Shown: piece by piece, positions 42,545-52,822 of the stretch
How the letters are laid out: every line of letters starts with the position of its first letter
Position numbering within the stretch: position 1 is the stretch's first letter
Assembly (NCBI RefSeq): GCF_017654505.1
Contig: NC_054543.1
Coordinates: 22,890,976 to 22,954,975 of the forward strand
Direction of reading: 5' to 3'
DNA: 64,000 nucleotides
From: Polyodon spathula
Taxonomy: Eukaryota > Chordata > Actinopteri > Acipenseriformes > Polyodontidae
Made by a program: the position numbers and the translations under genes
Notes under the pieces: model-generated
The model's input: the letters and a program-made list of their open reading frames with translations, nothing else
Database searches by the model: none
What the model was told of the DNA's origin: nothing

Positions 42545-43410
42545 AATTTAGTTTAACATTTAGATTTGTCTACTTTAGGGATGTAATTGTTTTGCGCCTC
42601 TAGTACTATATTTTTGAAGAACAACCATCCTTTTTCCGTGGGTGTTTTCTCTATTTTACTCCAGTCTACTTCTGTTAGTCTCTGTTTCATACCTTCATAG
42701 TTTGCTTTTCTAAAATTGTAAACCTTAGCTTTAGTCTTTACTTTTGGGGATTTAAAAAACACTTCAAATGAGACCATGTTGTGGTCTGAGTTTGCCAGTG
42801 GTTCTCTGACCTATGTTTTAGTTATTCTATCTTCGTTATTTGAAAAGACTAAATCAAGGCATGCCTCCCCTCTAGTCGGTGCCTTGACAACTTGTGTTAG
42901 GAAGCAGTCATTTGTCATTTCCACCATTTCAATTTCATCCTTCGTGTTACCCGTCGGGTTTTCCCATTTTATTTGGGGGAAGTTGAAATCCCCCATTAGT
43001 ATGGCTTCTCCTTTGCTACACGCATTTCTAATGTCATTGTATAACAGATTATTTTGCTCACCGTCTGAATCTGGCGGTCTATAGCATGCTCCTATTATTA
43101 TGCCCTTTGAATTTTTGTCTGTTATTCTGACCCATATTGATTCGGCTTTTTTTTCTTTGTCCAGGTTTAACACCTGGGCTTCAAGACTGTTTCTTATGTA
43201 TAGCGCTACCCCTCCTCCTTTTCTGTCCTGCCTGTCTTTCCTATACAGTGTATACCCACAAATATTATATTCGTCCCCATCACTCTCAGACAACCACATT
43301 TCTGTAACACCTATCACATCATAGTTACCTGTTAGTGCAGTAGCTTCAAGTTCTAGAATTTTGTTTCTGATACTTCCAGCATTTAGATAAATACATTTAA
43401 TGGTTGTCTT
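42545..43410 (-). pseudogene. LINE ORF2, AP endonuclease part (copy L4)
   Basis: Same domain as at 20780-21731: MIGVTEMWLSESDGDEYNI (the usual E-T-W is E-M-W), GVALYIRNS, GACYRPPDSD, ILMGDFNFPQIKW. A shift near the SDH box is bridged by a second ORF starting MVSFEVFFKSP. The linker to RT has lost about 100 bases after VDKSKC near 42515-42560. Confidence 0.85.
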
Positions 43411-43481
43411 ACCTGAGTTGTTGTTCTTGTTTTGATGCGGTCTCCCTTCTGTTTTTTTGTTGATTTCTCCCCCCTTCCTTT

Positions 43482-44414
43482 CTAGTTTAAATGCTTCTGA
43501 ACCTGCTCGAGGATTTTTTCTCCAAGTAGACTGGTTCCCTTTTTATTTAAGTGCAGTCTGTCCCGTCTATACAGATAGTCCTCGTAGAATGTGGTCCAAT
43601 GATCAAGATAGGTGAAGCCTTCTCGTGTGCACCATGTCTTCAGCCATGCGTTTTGATTAATTATTTCCAGCTGTCCATATGGTCCTTTGCAAGGTGCCGG
43701 TAGTAAACCAGAAAATACCACAGTTTTGGTTTTCTCTTTTAATTTCCTTCCTAGCTCTCTGAATTTGTTTTGCAGGGATCTTCCAATGTTGTTTGTACCG
43801 ATGTGGACATCTACTATCGGGTCCTCTCCTGTTCGTTCTAGGAGCCTGTCCACGTTCTCAGTGATGTGCTTGACCGAGGCTCCCGGAAGGCAGCACACTG
43901 TTGTAGTAAGGGGGTCCAAACTGCGAATTGAACTTGCTGCGTTTCTCAATATGGAGTCCCCAACAATCATGACCTCCCTTCTTTTTGCTGTCTGGTCGCC
44001 ACTGTCAATAGGGTCCTGGATGTTGTTCCTTTCATTCTCTTGTTGTTGGTTCTGCTCATCAAAATTCTGAAGGGACTCAAATCTGTTGGTTGTTTTGATT
44101 TCTGGTGGTTGTGTTTGACGAAGTTTCTTTTTTTCCCTGCTTCTGCCTACCTGAACCCAGCTGTTCTGACCTTCTATCTCCCTGGTGGCTTTCAGTCTGT
44201 TAGGGGTGATGCAGACTTCCATGAATTGTGGGTGTGCCAGTTCCTCAAGATCTTGTTGCTGACTCACTTCTTCCAGCTCCATTTCTAGCATACTTACTAG
44301 TTTATGCAAGTCCTGGATCGCGCGGCACTTTACGCACACCTGGTTTAGCTCCGCTGGGTTTTCTCGGATTTCCCACATCAAGCAGGTGTCACAGATTACT
44401 GGCTTGAAGACCAT
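43482..44414 (-). CDS. LINE ORF1 protein with SGNH-esterase-like domain, 310 codons
   Basis: Intact ORF. N-terminal Cys pairs VICDTCLMWEI and QVCVKCRAIQ form a zinc-binding-type motif, followed by a short coiled-coil-like acidic stretch (LVSMLEMELEEVSQQQDLEE). The second half has SGNH/GDSL hydrolase blocks: VMIVGDSILRN (catalytic Ser), HIGTNNIGRS (Gly/Asn block) and RRDRLHLNKKGTSLLGEKIL (Asp and His). Esterase-type ORF1 proteins are known in CR1 and related LINEs, where they bind RNA. Start and stop agree with the 5' UTR and the following ORF2. No in-frame stop, so possibly still translatable. Confidence 0.9.
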   Translation of the reverse strand: MVFKPVICDTCLMWEIRENPAELNQVCVKCRAIQDLHKLVSMLEMELEEVSQQQDLEELAHPQFMEVCITPNRLKATREIEGQNSWVQVGRSREKKKLRQTQPPEIKTTNRFESLQNFDEQNQQQENERNNIQDPIDSGDQTAKRREVMIVGDSILRNAASSIRSLDPLTTTVCCLPGASVKHITENVDRLLERTGEDPIVDVHIGTNNIGRSLQNKFRELGRKLKEKTKTVVFSGLLPAPCKGPYGQLEIINQNAWLKTWCTREGFTYLDHWTTFYEDYLYRRDRLHLNKKGTSLLGEKILEQVQKHLN

Positions 44415-44469
44415 GTTGAGGGTTTTTTTTTTAAAGTTTAGTTTCTTCTGCAGCCGTCAACCTGCTTCT

Positions 44470-44808
44470 AAACTGCTCTGTACTTTTCCATGCCTGTACT
44501 TCTCCCACTTGCTGTCGCTGGGAAGACTGCCTCATATAACTGCGTTGTTCTGCTGTGCTGTTGGCTCCTCCCCTCGCCCGTGTCTCAGAACGGCGCTGAA
44601 TTTGAATCAGCTCCGAGTTTCAGCTTGTTTGTTATCAGAAAAACACACGCGGCTGTTTGACTTTGAGCTGCTGCTGTGTTTCCCCAATGTCCTCTGTTTT
44701 CTGATTAAATCAATTAACTCCAATTAATCTCCTTACTGCTTCTAAACTGCTCTGTACTTTTCCACGCCTGTACTTCTCCCATTCGCTGTCGCTGGGAAGA
44801 CTGCCTCA
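44470..44808 (-). repeat. LINE 5' UTR tandem repeat
   Basis: The stretch cttctaaactgctctgtact...gggaagactgcctcat occurs at about 44466-44537 and again at 44739-44807, about 270 bases apart in direct orientation. One full and one partial unit are thus present, as in LINE promoters built from tandem monomers. The same arrangement is seen at 58492-58815 in another copy. Confidence 0.75.
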
Positions 44809-44811
44809 TGT

Positions 44812-45400
44812 GTACGGTGGCCCTGCGCTGGTGTAGGATTTCCTCTCACCTGCGCCCAGGAGTCCGAATGGGTACGGTTTACACCCGCAGGGTAGTAATC
44901 ACGGACAGCTCCAACTCAGGTTGGAGCATGGTCTGCGAAGACAGAGGAGTCAGCGGACCCTGGTCGGGCTGCAGGACGTCCCTGCATATCAACATGTTGG
45001 AGCTGCAAGAGGTGTTTTTTGCGCTCCAGTACTTCCTACCCGTGGTGCGGAACAGACATGTGCTGATCCGCACAGACAATACATCAGTGGTGGTGTATGT
45101 CAACCACCAGGATGGCCTTCGGTCCCCAGGGTTGCACCACCTAGCCTTCAGGCTGCCAATTTGAGCCCAACAGAACTTGCTGTCCTTTCGGGCGACGCAT
45201 GTTCCAGGTGTGGAGAATCGAGCGGTGGACCTCCTCTCGAGGGAGGGCCTGCACCCCTCGGAGTGGCGGCTTCACCCCCAGGTAGTGGAGCGCATTTGTT
45301 TCGGGAAGCTTCAGGTCGATCTCTTCGCCTCGGCAGAGACAACACATTGCCCCCTATGGTACTTCCTCCACCGCTGGCGGTCCACTTGGCATTGAAGCCC
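44812..45400 (+). pseudogene. DIRS RNase H region
   Basis: Resumes directly after the LINE. RVVITDSSNSGW (first Asp), SLHINMLELQEVFFALQYF (Glu) and VLIRTDNTSVVVYVNHQDG (Asp) form the RNase H triad. After a shift, LLSFRATHVPGVENRAVDLL and the FGKLQVDLFAS segment typical of the DIRS RNase H/adjacent region follow to about 45395. Frame changes near 45160 and 45395 break the ORF. Confidence 0.85.
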
Positions 45401-45699
45401 TAGCCCATGTATGGCCCAGGGCGGTCCTTTACGCGTTCCAGCCTCTGCCATTGCTCCCGGCCTTTCTTGAGAAGGTCCGGTCAGAGAAGGTATCAGTTCT
45501 CCTCGTGGCCCCCAGGTGGCCCAGGAGAATATGGTTTTCATCCCTGTGCCAGCTATTGGACGGCCCACCCTGGGAAATCCCGCTTCACCGGGATCTCAGT
45601 CAGACGAGAGGCACACTTTGGCACCCGGTTCAGGGCAGACTCCAGCTATGGGTCTGGCCCCTGAAAGGGACCACTGGTCAGCCTTACGGCTTTCAGACA

Positions 45700-46265
45700 C
45701 GGGTAGTCATGGGTATGCTGCAAAATGTAAGGGCGCATTCCACTAGGTCACTGTATGCCAGTACGTGGAAACGGTTTCAAGATTGGTGCCGTTCTAATGG
45801 TCATGATCTAATCTCCTGTCCCATGCCCGCCATCTTGCAGTTTCTGCAAGATCTGCTTGAGTCTGGTAGATCACCTTCCACACTGAAGGTTTACCTAGTG
45901 GCTATTTCTGCTTGTCATGCCCCCATTGACTCTAAATCCCCGGGAGCCCATTTTTTGGCTACCCGATTTCTCTGAGGTGCTCTGCGATTGCGCCCACCTA
46001 GGAGGGCCACTCTCTCCAAATGGAGCTTTGAGATTGTACTGGAGGCTCTCACGCAGGCCCCGGGTAGATAACCGCACATTTCACAAGAGGTGTGGCTACG
46101 TCATGGGCCCTCTTCCAAGGTGCCTTCATGGCTGAAATTTGCAATGCGGCTAGCTGGGCTACCCCGCATACCTTTGCCAGGTTCTACCTCCTGAATGTGG
46201 TAGATCCCTCATTGCCCGCTGTGGGCACTAGGGTCCTGGATGTTGCACGCTCACACCACTGACCT
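45700..46265 (+). pseudogene. DIRS tyrosine recombinase (copy 3)
   Basis: RAHSTRSLYASTWKRFQDWC, PCPMPAILQFLQDLLESGRS-type sequence and STLKVYLVAISACHA to about 45975. Then a shift, FEIVLEALTQAP near 46025-46060, and after an internal deletion the C-terminal ATPHTFARFYLLNV near 46158-46195, which includes the presumed catalytic Tyr. The central Arg/His/Arg core is lost. The endogenous retrovirus starts within about 70 bases. Confidence 0.8.
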
Positions 46266-46591
46266 TGATCAGGCAGGACTTGGTGTCCCTCATATACTGC
46301 CGCTCCTTTCTCCCCCGCCCATAGCAGACAGTCCGTCACCCACGCCTCTGCCTCTGATAACCACCCCAAACAACCCGACAGGTTTCCAAGGCGGTTCCCG
46401 ATGGACTTGGTCCCCTTGGTTGCTCCCTGGACTGAACTTCTTACCATCACCAGAATCCCCTGAGATATCAGGATCTTAAATCCATAGCCAAGACCGGCAG
46501 AAGGACAACCGGGACATGACTGGCTGCCAGAGGTCCTGATTCAGCGCACCTGGAGACAAGATGAGATTATGCAGTACAGTTTAGTGAGCAG

Positions 46592-47386
46592 ATGACCCAT
46601 CATATGCGCCAATACAAACCCTCTGCTGCAGAAATAGGGCACATTATGCGGTGCAAATTAATGCTTCGCTGGGAGGACATTGAAGAGAACTTTGACGAAA
46701 ATCTGACGTGGAAACCAGCAGGAGATGGAGAATATCAACCGCAGTTTGAACAGTTGCTGGACAGACTGAAACAGCAATACCCTGCTAAGACCAATTGGGA
46801 CGCTATACATAGCTGCACACAGCACTCCAAAGAGTCTCTAGAGGAATATAGACAAAGACTGGAGTCGTGCTTCCGCAAACACAGCAGACTCCGACTAGGC
46901 ACCGATGAATACAACAGTCTTCTAAAAGCAGCCATAATAAACGGACTCGTACCTGCCCTGAATAAACAGGTACGGATGACATGCATTGGATGGGAGACGG
47001 CTCCCCTCATTCAGGTTATCGAACACTGCAAGCACGCTGAAAGACAACAGAAGCAAGAGAGCAATCAAAAGACAAAAGACAAAAAAGAAGGAGTCAAATT
47101 GCAAGCAGCTCAGCTGGCTTATTATCAGGGCGAAGGACCAACCCAAGACGAATACCGACGCGGATGGGGCGGACGTGGTGGGAGGGGTCGGGGAGGGGGA
47201 AGCGGAGACGGTGGCAACAAAAAGTTTCAGAACCAGAATAAAGACAATAGTTGCTATAATTGTGGCCAGGAAGGACATTTTGCTAGAGATTGTCAGAGAC
47301 AGCAGCAACAACAGCAAACCAATGGGAGTAACTGGCAGAGCGCTCCCCCACCGCAAGTATCACTATACAAACCGAAACCAGAATGA
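46592..47386 (+). pseudogene. Endogenous retrovirus Gag (capsid and nucleocapsid)
   Basis: 264-codon ORF. The capsid part carries a major-homology-region-like stretch (ESLEEYRQRLESCFRKH). A basic Gly/Arg-rich linker follows (residues about 190-212). Then comes a single zinc knuckle CYNCGQEGHFARDC (C-x2-C-x4-H-x4-C) and a Gln-rich tail. A TGA just before 46592 and the broken proline-rich region upstream show the N-terminal part is disrupted. Capsid assembles the particle and the knuckle binds genomic RNA in this family. Confidence 0.85.
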
Positions 47387-47468
47387 AACAAGGCAGGGAC
47401 AGCTGACACCAAAACAGCGAACAAGCAGTACGTGCTAACTTTTTCTAAACCACAAGAAGCCCCCACCC

Positions 47469-48008
47469 TTGATCTCTTCGTGAATGGCAAGTCATTTGAA
47501 TTCTTAATTGATACTGGTGCTGCAATGTCTGTCAAATGCTAGAGCTATGCCCAACCCAATGATATCAAATTAATCAGTAAAAACAGTGGGAGCCTCGGGG
47601 GTAGTATTGGGGGAGAAAATCATGATGCCTTTACCCGTACAATATGAAGGTAAAGCGTTTATGCATCGGTTTATTTTCTCCGAGTGCTGCCCTTGTAACC
47701 TAGCGAGGCGAGATGTACTATGTAAATTCAATTGTGAAATTAAATGTGAGCAAAAAGGAGTTACCGTTTCGTGTCCCTTGATGATGGCCCAAATGATTGA
47801 GACTCGTAGTTGGTTCTATTCATGGGATGTACAAAATGGAGGCGAACAAATTGAGGAGTTATTTAAAATGGCTCGACAACATTGGGGTCATGAAACTGGG
47901 TTTATATCACCTTATGCCTTACATTGCACTGCCCTGTACTCACCTTTATCAAGAGATTATGAATTTGAGATAGATAGAGAAAAAGTGGTTAGCACAACCT
48001 CCATCTAA
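47469..48008 (+). pseudogene. Endogenous retrovirus protease region
   Basis: LFVNGKSFEFLIDTGAAMSV carries the aspartic protease active-site D-T-G; a stop follows at 47537-47539. After a shift, LARRDVLCKFNCEIKC (usual G-R-D-x-L) gives the C-terminal protease strand. The ORF at 47586-48008 continues into a spacer before RT. Two frames, so not translatable as one protein. Confidence 0.75.
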
Positions 48009-48306
48009 CAAAATAATTACGTGCACAGCCTTGCATATAGGTTTACGCTTTTGTGTTGCTGACATTAAACTAAATAACGATCAGTGTTTACTTTACCACA
48101 CAACTGACTGTGCCACATATTATCGTAGCAAAAACCGATGATGTAGAGTGGAAAGATACTGGTGTCTGGTTTAAGTCTGTGTTGCAGGTGACTGACTGGC
48201 AAAGTGAAGACGGGTTCAAATTCTCCCCCAATGCTCGGTTGTTTGCGCTCCTTTCTTTTGGGTCGCGCCTGTCCAACAGGGAATCCATGGGACAGAGAAC
48301 CAAAAT

Positions 48307-48885
48307 GTGCCCCCTGGGGAGGCACTGGGAGGCATGTTTTCACCCTTGCTGATTGGACTCCCTGATTCTCTATGGGCAAAAGATAAGTGTGATATTGGCC
48401 TTATGAAAGGGGCAGAGCCCCTAACAGTCACACTGAAAAGCACACACCGGCCTAGCCGCGCCCAGTATCCTCTCAGCAAGGAAGCAGAGGAAGGCATTGC
48501 TCCTGTGCATGTGTCTTTGGACTCTAGAGGAACCATTGTGCCCTGCCCAGACTGGCCATGCAACACCCCGATTCTCCAGGTCCGCAAAGCCTCGGGAGAA
48601 TGGCGATTTGTCCAAGACCTCGGGTAAGTAAATGACGGGATACATGCAAGGGCCCCTATTGTGCCAAACCCAGTTACTGTTTTGTCAGCTGTTCCCCCAA
48701 GTGCAAAGTGGTTTACTGTTATTGATTTAGCAAATGCATTCTTCAGCATCCCTGTTGCAAAGGACTCACAGTTTTGGTTTGCTTTCACCTTTATGGGGAA
48801 ACGATGGACCTGGACAGTTATGCTTCAAGGGTTCACCGAGTTTGCCTGCCCTTCCCCGTTCATGTTTCCCCTATGTAGCTAAGTT
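48307..48885 (+). pseudogene. Endogenous retrovirus reverse transcriptase, N-terminal part
   Basis: LPDSLWAKDKCDIGLMKGAE, then CNTPILQVRKASGEWRFVQD and, past a TAA at 48625-48627, VPNPVTVLSAVPPSAKWFTV with IDLANAFFSIPV (first catalytic Asp). It breaks off after WTVMLQGF. The YxDD box and RNase H are deleted; the next recognisable sequence is integrase. Confidence 0.85.
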
Positions 48886-49270
48886 GGCATACAGCCAAGA
48901 CCATGTGTCGAAGGGAGGGGTGGTGAATGTTGTTAACAATTTTTGGTTTGCTCCAGGTTTTTTTTTTTTACATATGCTAACCAAATTTTGTGGTAAATGT
49001 GCGATTTGTATGACCAACAATGTAGGCTGCAGTATGCCCATGTCCGTGTCAGCTCATCTGAGGCCTGAGGGCCCCTTTGAACATGTTATGATGGATTTTA
49101 TTGAATTGACACCTTGCCAAGGTTACAAGTACTGCCTTGTGATAATTGATGCTTTTTCTAAATGGATTGAAGCATGCCCCTGCAGACATGCCACAGGTAT
49201 GGTAGTAGCAAAAAGCCTGATGAGAGATTATACCCCGGTGGGGTCTGCCATCTAAATTGACTTCTGACAA
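48886..49270 (+). pseudogene. Endogenous retrovirus integrase, N-terminal part
   Basis: Starts with the zinc-binding region (HMLTKFCGKCAICMTNN), then GPFEHVMMDFIELTPCQGYK, which holds the first catalytic Asp, and CLVIIDAFSKWIEACPC. It ends in frame disruption at 49253; only LTSDNSSHL remains of the second Asp segment. The rest is gone. Confidence 0.8.
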
Positions 49271-49473
49271 TAGTTCTCATTTAGTGAATAGTTAGTGCAG
49301 AACATTTCTGAAAGCCCACAAATTGTTAATACTCTTAATATTACTATGAAAGTCTTTAAGGTTAATGAATCTCACGAAGTACATAAACAAAGAGTTAAAC
49401 GTAGCCAGTTTTTCTCTCCTAATGGATGTTCCTTTAGACTCACGCAGGTCCTCCAAACGGAATAAGCTGGGAG

Positions 49474-50028
49474 GTGCGCTCCCGCTGGTTTGGGGTTTCT
49501 CAAAATGCACACGAAATTAACAAAGTGGCATATGAATTGGAAACATTGACTAACCTAACCACTGAAGGCTTTCAAATAATGCAACCTGAAATGAGGGCTA
49601 TCAGAATCATGGTGATGCAAAATCGAATGGTACTGGACATGTTATTAGCTGAGCAAGGAGGTGTTTGCCACATGGTAGGTGAACATTACTGCACATACAT
49701 ACCTGAGGGAGACACAAACCTAACTGAAGTAGTACAACATTTATCCACAGTCTGAGAGAGACTGATCAGCGAGCATGCCCAGGATACTGACTGGGACCCT
49801 TTCTCCTGGATCCAGTCTCTGCTGGGAGTCTGGGGAGCAAAGTTGTTTCACTGGGTTATATATGGCGTAGTGATATTATTGTTGTTTTTGCTTATCATAA
49901 CCTGTGTGAAAAAGTTATGTACTGTTTTAAAAATGCCCCTGCTTACTAATGATGGCCAGTGTAATGATCCAAATGATGACCCTTTATACGTTGGGCCATC
50001 ACTTCATTTATATTATAATATATGTTAA
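49474..50028 (+). pseudogene. Endogenous retrovirus Env, transmembrane subunit part, one stop
   Basis: Heptad-like helix (INKVAYELETLTNLTTEGFQ), a gamma-type immunosuppressive-like segment (MQNRMVLDMLLAEQGGVC), then a disulphide loop in which the usual CX6CC reads C-x6-Y-C. After a TGA at 49753-49755 the same frame continues through WDPFSWIQSLLG to a hydrophobic membrane anchor (WVIYGVVILLLFLLIITCV) and a short tail. The surface subunit and fusion peptide are not seen. Described as a relic only. Confidence 0.8.
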
Positions 50029-50105
50029 ACTTTGTAAATATTGCTTTAACTTGTACTATTGTGTGTGTTGGAATCATTTTCTGAATAAGGTGGAGACATA
50101 GTCTC

Positions 50106-50618
50106 AAAAGGGAGGGAATGTAATAGAGTAATAGAAATGTTATAGAAAATAGGATTGGCTCGACATAGAAAAGTACTGGAATCCTGCACTCCTATAACCT
50201 TGCTTGCATAACCTTGTATGCTTTATTTAAGATAAAGTTTATTACGCAGAACAAGGTACCGCAAGTCGTCTACACTGCAGCTGTGAGCTCAATGGATAAC
50301 AGGATGAGCCAGACATGTCTCTTTGCACGTACACCCAAACCACCCATTCTGTTATCTGCTTGCTTAGCTATATGCCACGTGTGCATAGTTATAAATTTTT
50401 CCCTTATATGCTAATATCTGAATCATTGGCTAACCCTCTGCCTTGCTGACAGTTTTAAGGTATATAGGAAACTGATCTAACTCTGTAAGTTAGAACACTA
50501 CTTAATGATTATCTAGCACCCTGTCTGTTGAGAGTGTTTTTAGTTTGCAAACTTAAGAAAAAGGCTTGTTTGTTTGGAACTCGCAGTCTCTCTTCCTTTT
50601 ATGAGAATTTCCACGACA
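50106..50618 (+). repeat. Endogenous retrovirus polypurine tract and 3' LTR
   Basis: Purine run aaaagggagggaa at 50106-50118, directly followed by TGTAATAGAG at 50119. The LTR ends ...TTCCACGACA at 50618, giving TG...CA borders and about 500 bases. A TATA-like ggtatataggaa lies at about 50458. The next base starts the DIRS fold-back arm. No second LTR was found on the left. Confidence 0.75.
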
Positions 50619-50898
50619 GTTTACCTACTGTAAACCTGGTTCCCTGGAAGAGAAGATGGCCACCAACCGTGAGGTCGCTCCATCGACATCATGGTTTCAT
50701 CGTGAAAGAGGATGATTCTTCCACTGCATGGCGGTACCCTCAGGAGGCGGAACCGAGGACGTCACTGGGGGAAGGGGGTCTATCGGCAGCTTTGACATAA
50801 GAGCTCAGTGACACCTACCAGTAGGCAGGAGAGTATCCCATAAGGATGTTTGGTGGCCATCTACTCTTTCAGGGAACCAAGTTTACGGTAGGTAAATT
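50619..50898 (+). repeat. DIRS fold-back terminus, copy 3
   Basis: Inverted arms at 50619-50660 (gtttacctactgtaaacctg...) and 50858-50898 (ctttcagggaaccaagttta...). The interior matches 12000-12180 in reverse complement (for example gagctcagtgacacctacca). This is the 3' end of the DIRS element whose recombinase lies at 45700-46265. Confidence 0.8.
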
Positions 50899-50999
50899 AG
50901 CGTTCCCTCAGGTCTGCCCTCTAAGATGAAACGAGCCAGCTGGCGGAAGCTGGGATTACTGGACCAAGCATGGCCTGTGAAACAAAAACAAAACTAACT

Positions 51000-52200
51000 T
51001 AAAAAAAAAAATTGGAAAAGGAAAGATTGTAGGAATCAGGGAATCCTTGGGCAGACCCCCGAAACGCGTAGAGGTGGAGGGAACACTGTTCCCGGGCAGT
51101 GCGGATAACGACGATCGGGGTAACGCTGCCGAGTGCAGCACCTTTATTTTGTAGTTTTGTTACTGTGTTTTATTTTCCCTTTTTCTTTCGCCTTTTGTTC
51201 TTTGTGATTTATTATTTCCAGAGCACCTGCGAGAGCACCTGCCTGGACTGTGTACCTGGACTGGTATAACTGTGGTTACCGTTGCCGATACTCAAGCCAT
51301 GGACAACAGCGACCTTTGCGGGCTGAAATAAATGAGTCAGCTTGAGCACTATCTACTTGTCAGTGAATTGCCCACCACCCTTCCACACGTGGTGTCGAGG
51401 TGGGATTCATTGGCACAGCCCACACAAAGCAATGCAATAATAAAAAAATTAAAAATAGAATAGACCTGCAGAAGTTTGCCACTTTGATGGACCTCCTGCG
51501 CCAAACCCTAACTGAAGTGGTGCAGGGGGGTGCCAGAGCGGCCGCAGCCCACAAAAATGACGGCAGAGGATCGGCCAGACGCCGACCTGGAGGTGTTCGA
51601 GGCCATGGCGATCTCTGCCGGGTAGGTCCAAGCGCAGTGGGCTTTCTGCCTCCTACCACAGCTGACGGGAGAGATGCAGGTGACGGCGAGGACCCTGGAT
51701 CCGGAGGCGATGATGGAGTCACTCACGGGCTGCTGCAGTGTTGAACCGGGGTCTCGCGCAACCACCCTACCGTCGAGCCCCTTTGATGGCTTCAGCATTT
51801 CAACCTTCTGCTGAAGCTTTACGGTGGGGAACCAGTTCACCGATGTGTGGAACAAGCTGGGAGGTGAACCACATCGACCGGGAGTGCCCCGTTATGGGAT
51901 GTGACCTCAGCCAACCAGGTAAGACTGTTCCATACATCAGTCACTCCAGCAGATGGGTTTTGTTATTCCTGTGCCAGTGGATGATACAAAAACCCAGGCT
52001 TTCTTGGATTTAGGGTGTGGTCAGTCCCTAATACAGGAGAGCCTAATCTCACCGGGGCATATAAAATGTATTCATGGGGATGTACGCTCATCCCAAGATC
52101 AGTATAAATATAGGAATTGGCCAGCAGGTGACTCAAGTACAAGTTGGGTTGCGTCCTCGACTGCCAGTACCAGTGTCACAGGAAATAAGTTAGCCGTGAA
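51000..52200 (+). mobile_element. Gmr1-type Gypsy fragment, plus strand
   Basis: LTR-like sequence up to about 51389, then tggtgtcgaggtgggattc as a primer-site-like stretch. Gag relic near 51555-51690: KMTAEDRPDADLEVFEAMAI, parallel to KMTAEDDPEAYLVAFEWLAT in the minus-strand copy at 54.4-58.2 kb. A knuckle-like CGTSWEVNHIDREC follows, and a protease relic (KTQAFLDLGCGQSLIQESLI) in which the expected D-T-G is D-L-G. It ends near 52200; no integrase or RT is present. Confidence 0.7.
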
Positions 52201-52429
52201 ATAAGTTAGCGTTTGCGTTTTTTTGAGCCTTTATACACATGCGCGAATCTTAGACCTTAAAGGTAAGGTTCTCTGCGGAGATTTTTTGTCTGTACACTTT
52301 AATTCAGAACAGATTTTTATTGCGATCTTTCCTTGTGTTTAGTAAATTATTTTAAACTTAAAAATGTTGTCAGGATCTTTATTAAAATGTACATTACAAG
52401 AAGAATCGAGAAGGTAAGAACCGAAAACA

Positions 52430-52822
52430 AATCATTGAAATATGCAGACAGGCTAAAAGAACTGAATCTGTTCAGTCTTGAACAAAGAAGACTACACGGC
52501 GACCTAATTCAAGCATTCAAAATTCTAAAAGGTATTGACAATGTTGACCCAAGGGACTTTTTTGACCTGAAAAAAGAAACAAGGACCAGGGGTCACAAAT
52601 GGAGATTAGACAAAGGGGCATTCAGAACAGAAAATAGGAGGCACATTTTTACACAGAGAATTGTGAGGGTCTGGAATCAACTCCCCAGTAATGTTGTTGA
52701 AGCTGACACCCTGGGATCCTTCAAGAAGCTGCTTGATGAGATTTTGGGATCAATAAGCTACTAACAACCAAACAAGCAAGATGGGCCGAATGGCTTCCTT
52801 TCGTTTGTAAATTTTATGTTCT
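52430..52822 (+). mobile_element. CR1-type LINE, 3' end only (copy L5)
   Basis: From KYADRLKELNLFSLEQRRLH to LDEILGSISY and the 3' UTR, as in copies L1 and L2; tail ttatgttctt. Strongly 5'-truncated, about 390 bases. Confidence 0.92.

Larger units (their letters stand above)
40683..44808 (-). mobile_element. CR1-type LINE, full-length (copy L4)
   Basis: Minus strand, in the opposite orientation to the DIRS element it interrupts. From 44808 down: 5' UTR with a tandem repeated segment, ORF1 (44414-43482), endonuclease (about 43410-42545), RT (42511-40743), 3' UTR, and tail (aagaacataagaacataaga on the plus strand) at 40679-40700. It is the only copy here with complete ORF1. ORF2 carries several breaks. 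Confidence 0.92.
46265..50618 (+). mobile_element. Endogenous retrovirus, class I-like, decayed, 5' LTR missing
   Basis: Order: proline-rich Gag segment (46290-46480), capsid/nucleocapsid, protease, RT start, integrase start, Env transmembrane part, polypurine tract and one LTR at the right end. Gag with one CCHC knuckle and an Env with a gamma-type fusion subunit point to the gamma/epsilon group of fish retroviruses (inference). RT palm, RNase H, most of integrase and the Env surface subunit are deleted. It sits between the DIRS recombinase end and the DIRS fold-back terminus. Confidence 0.85.
37652..50898 (+). mobile_element. DIRS-type retrotransposon, split by three later insertions
   Basis: Components in order on the plus strand: repeated 5' region (37652-38423), ORF1 (38424-39665), RT (39670-40680), RNase H (44812-45400), tyrosine recombinase (45700-46265), fold-back terminus (50619-50898). 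Interrupted by an LTR-like segment (39917-40268), a CR1 LINE on the other strand (40683-44808) and an endogenous retrovirus (46265-50618). DIRS elements integrate with a tyrosine recombinase rather than a DDE integrase (family knowledge). Several parts carry stops and deletions, so it is dead. Confidence 0.8.

Noticed and set aside
49474..50028. Domesticated syncytin-like env gene
   Set aside because: No surface subunit or signal peptide, one in-frame stop and a changed loop cysteine.
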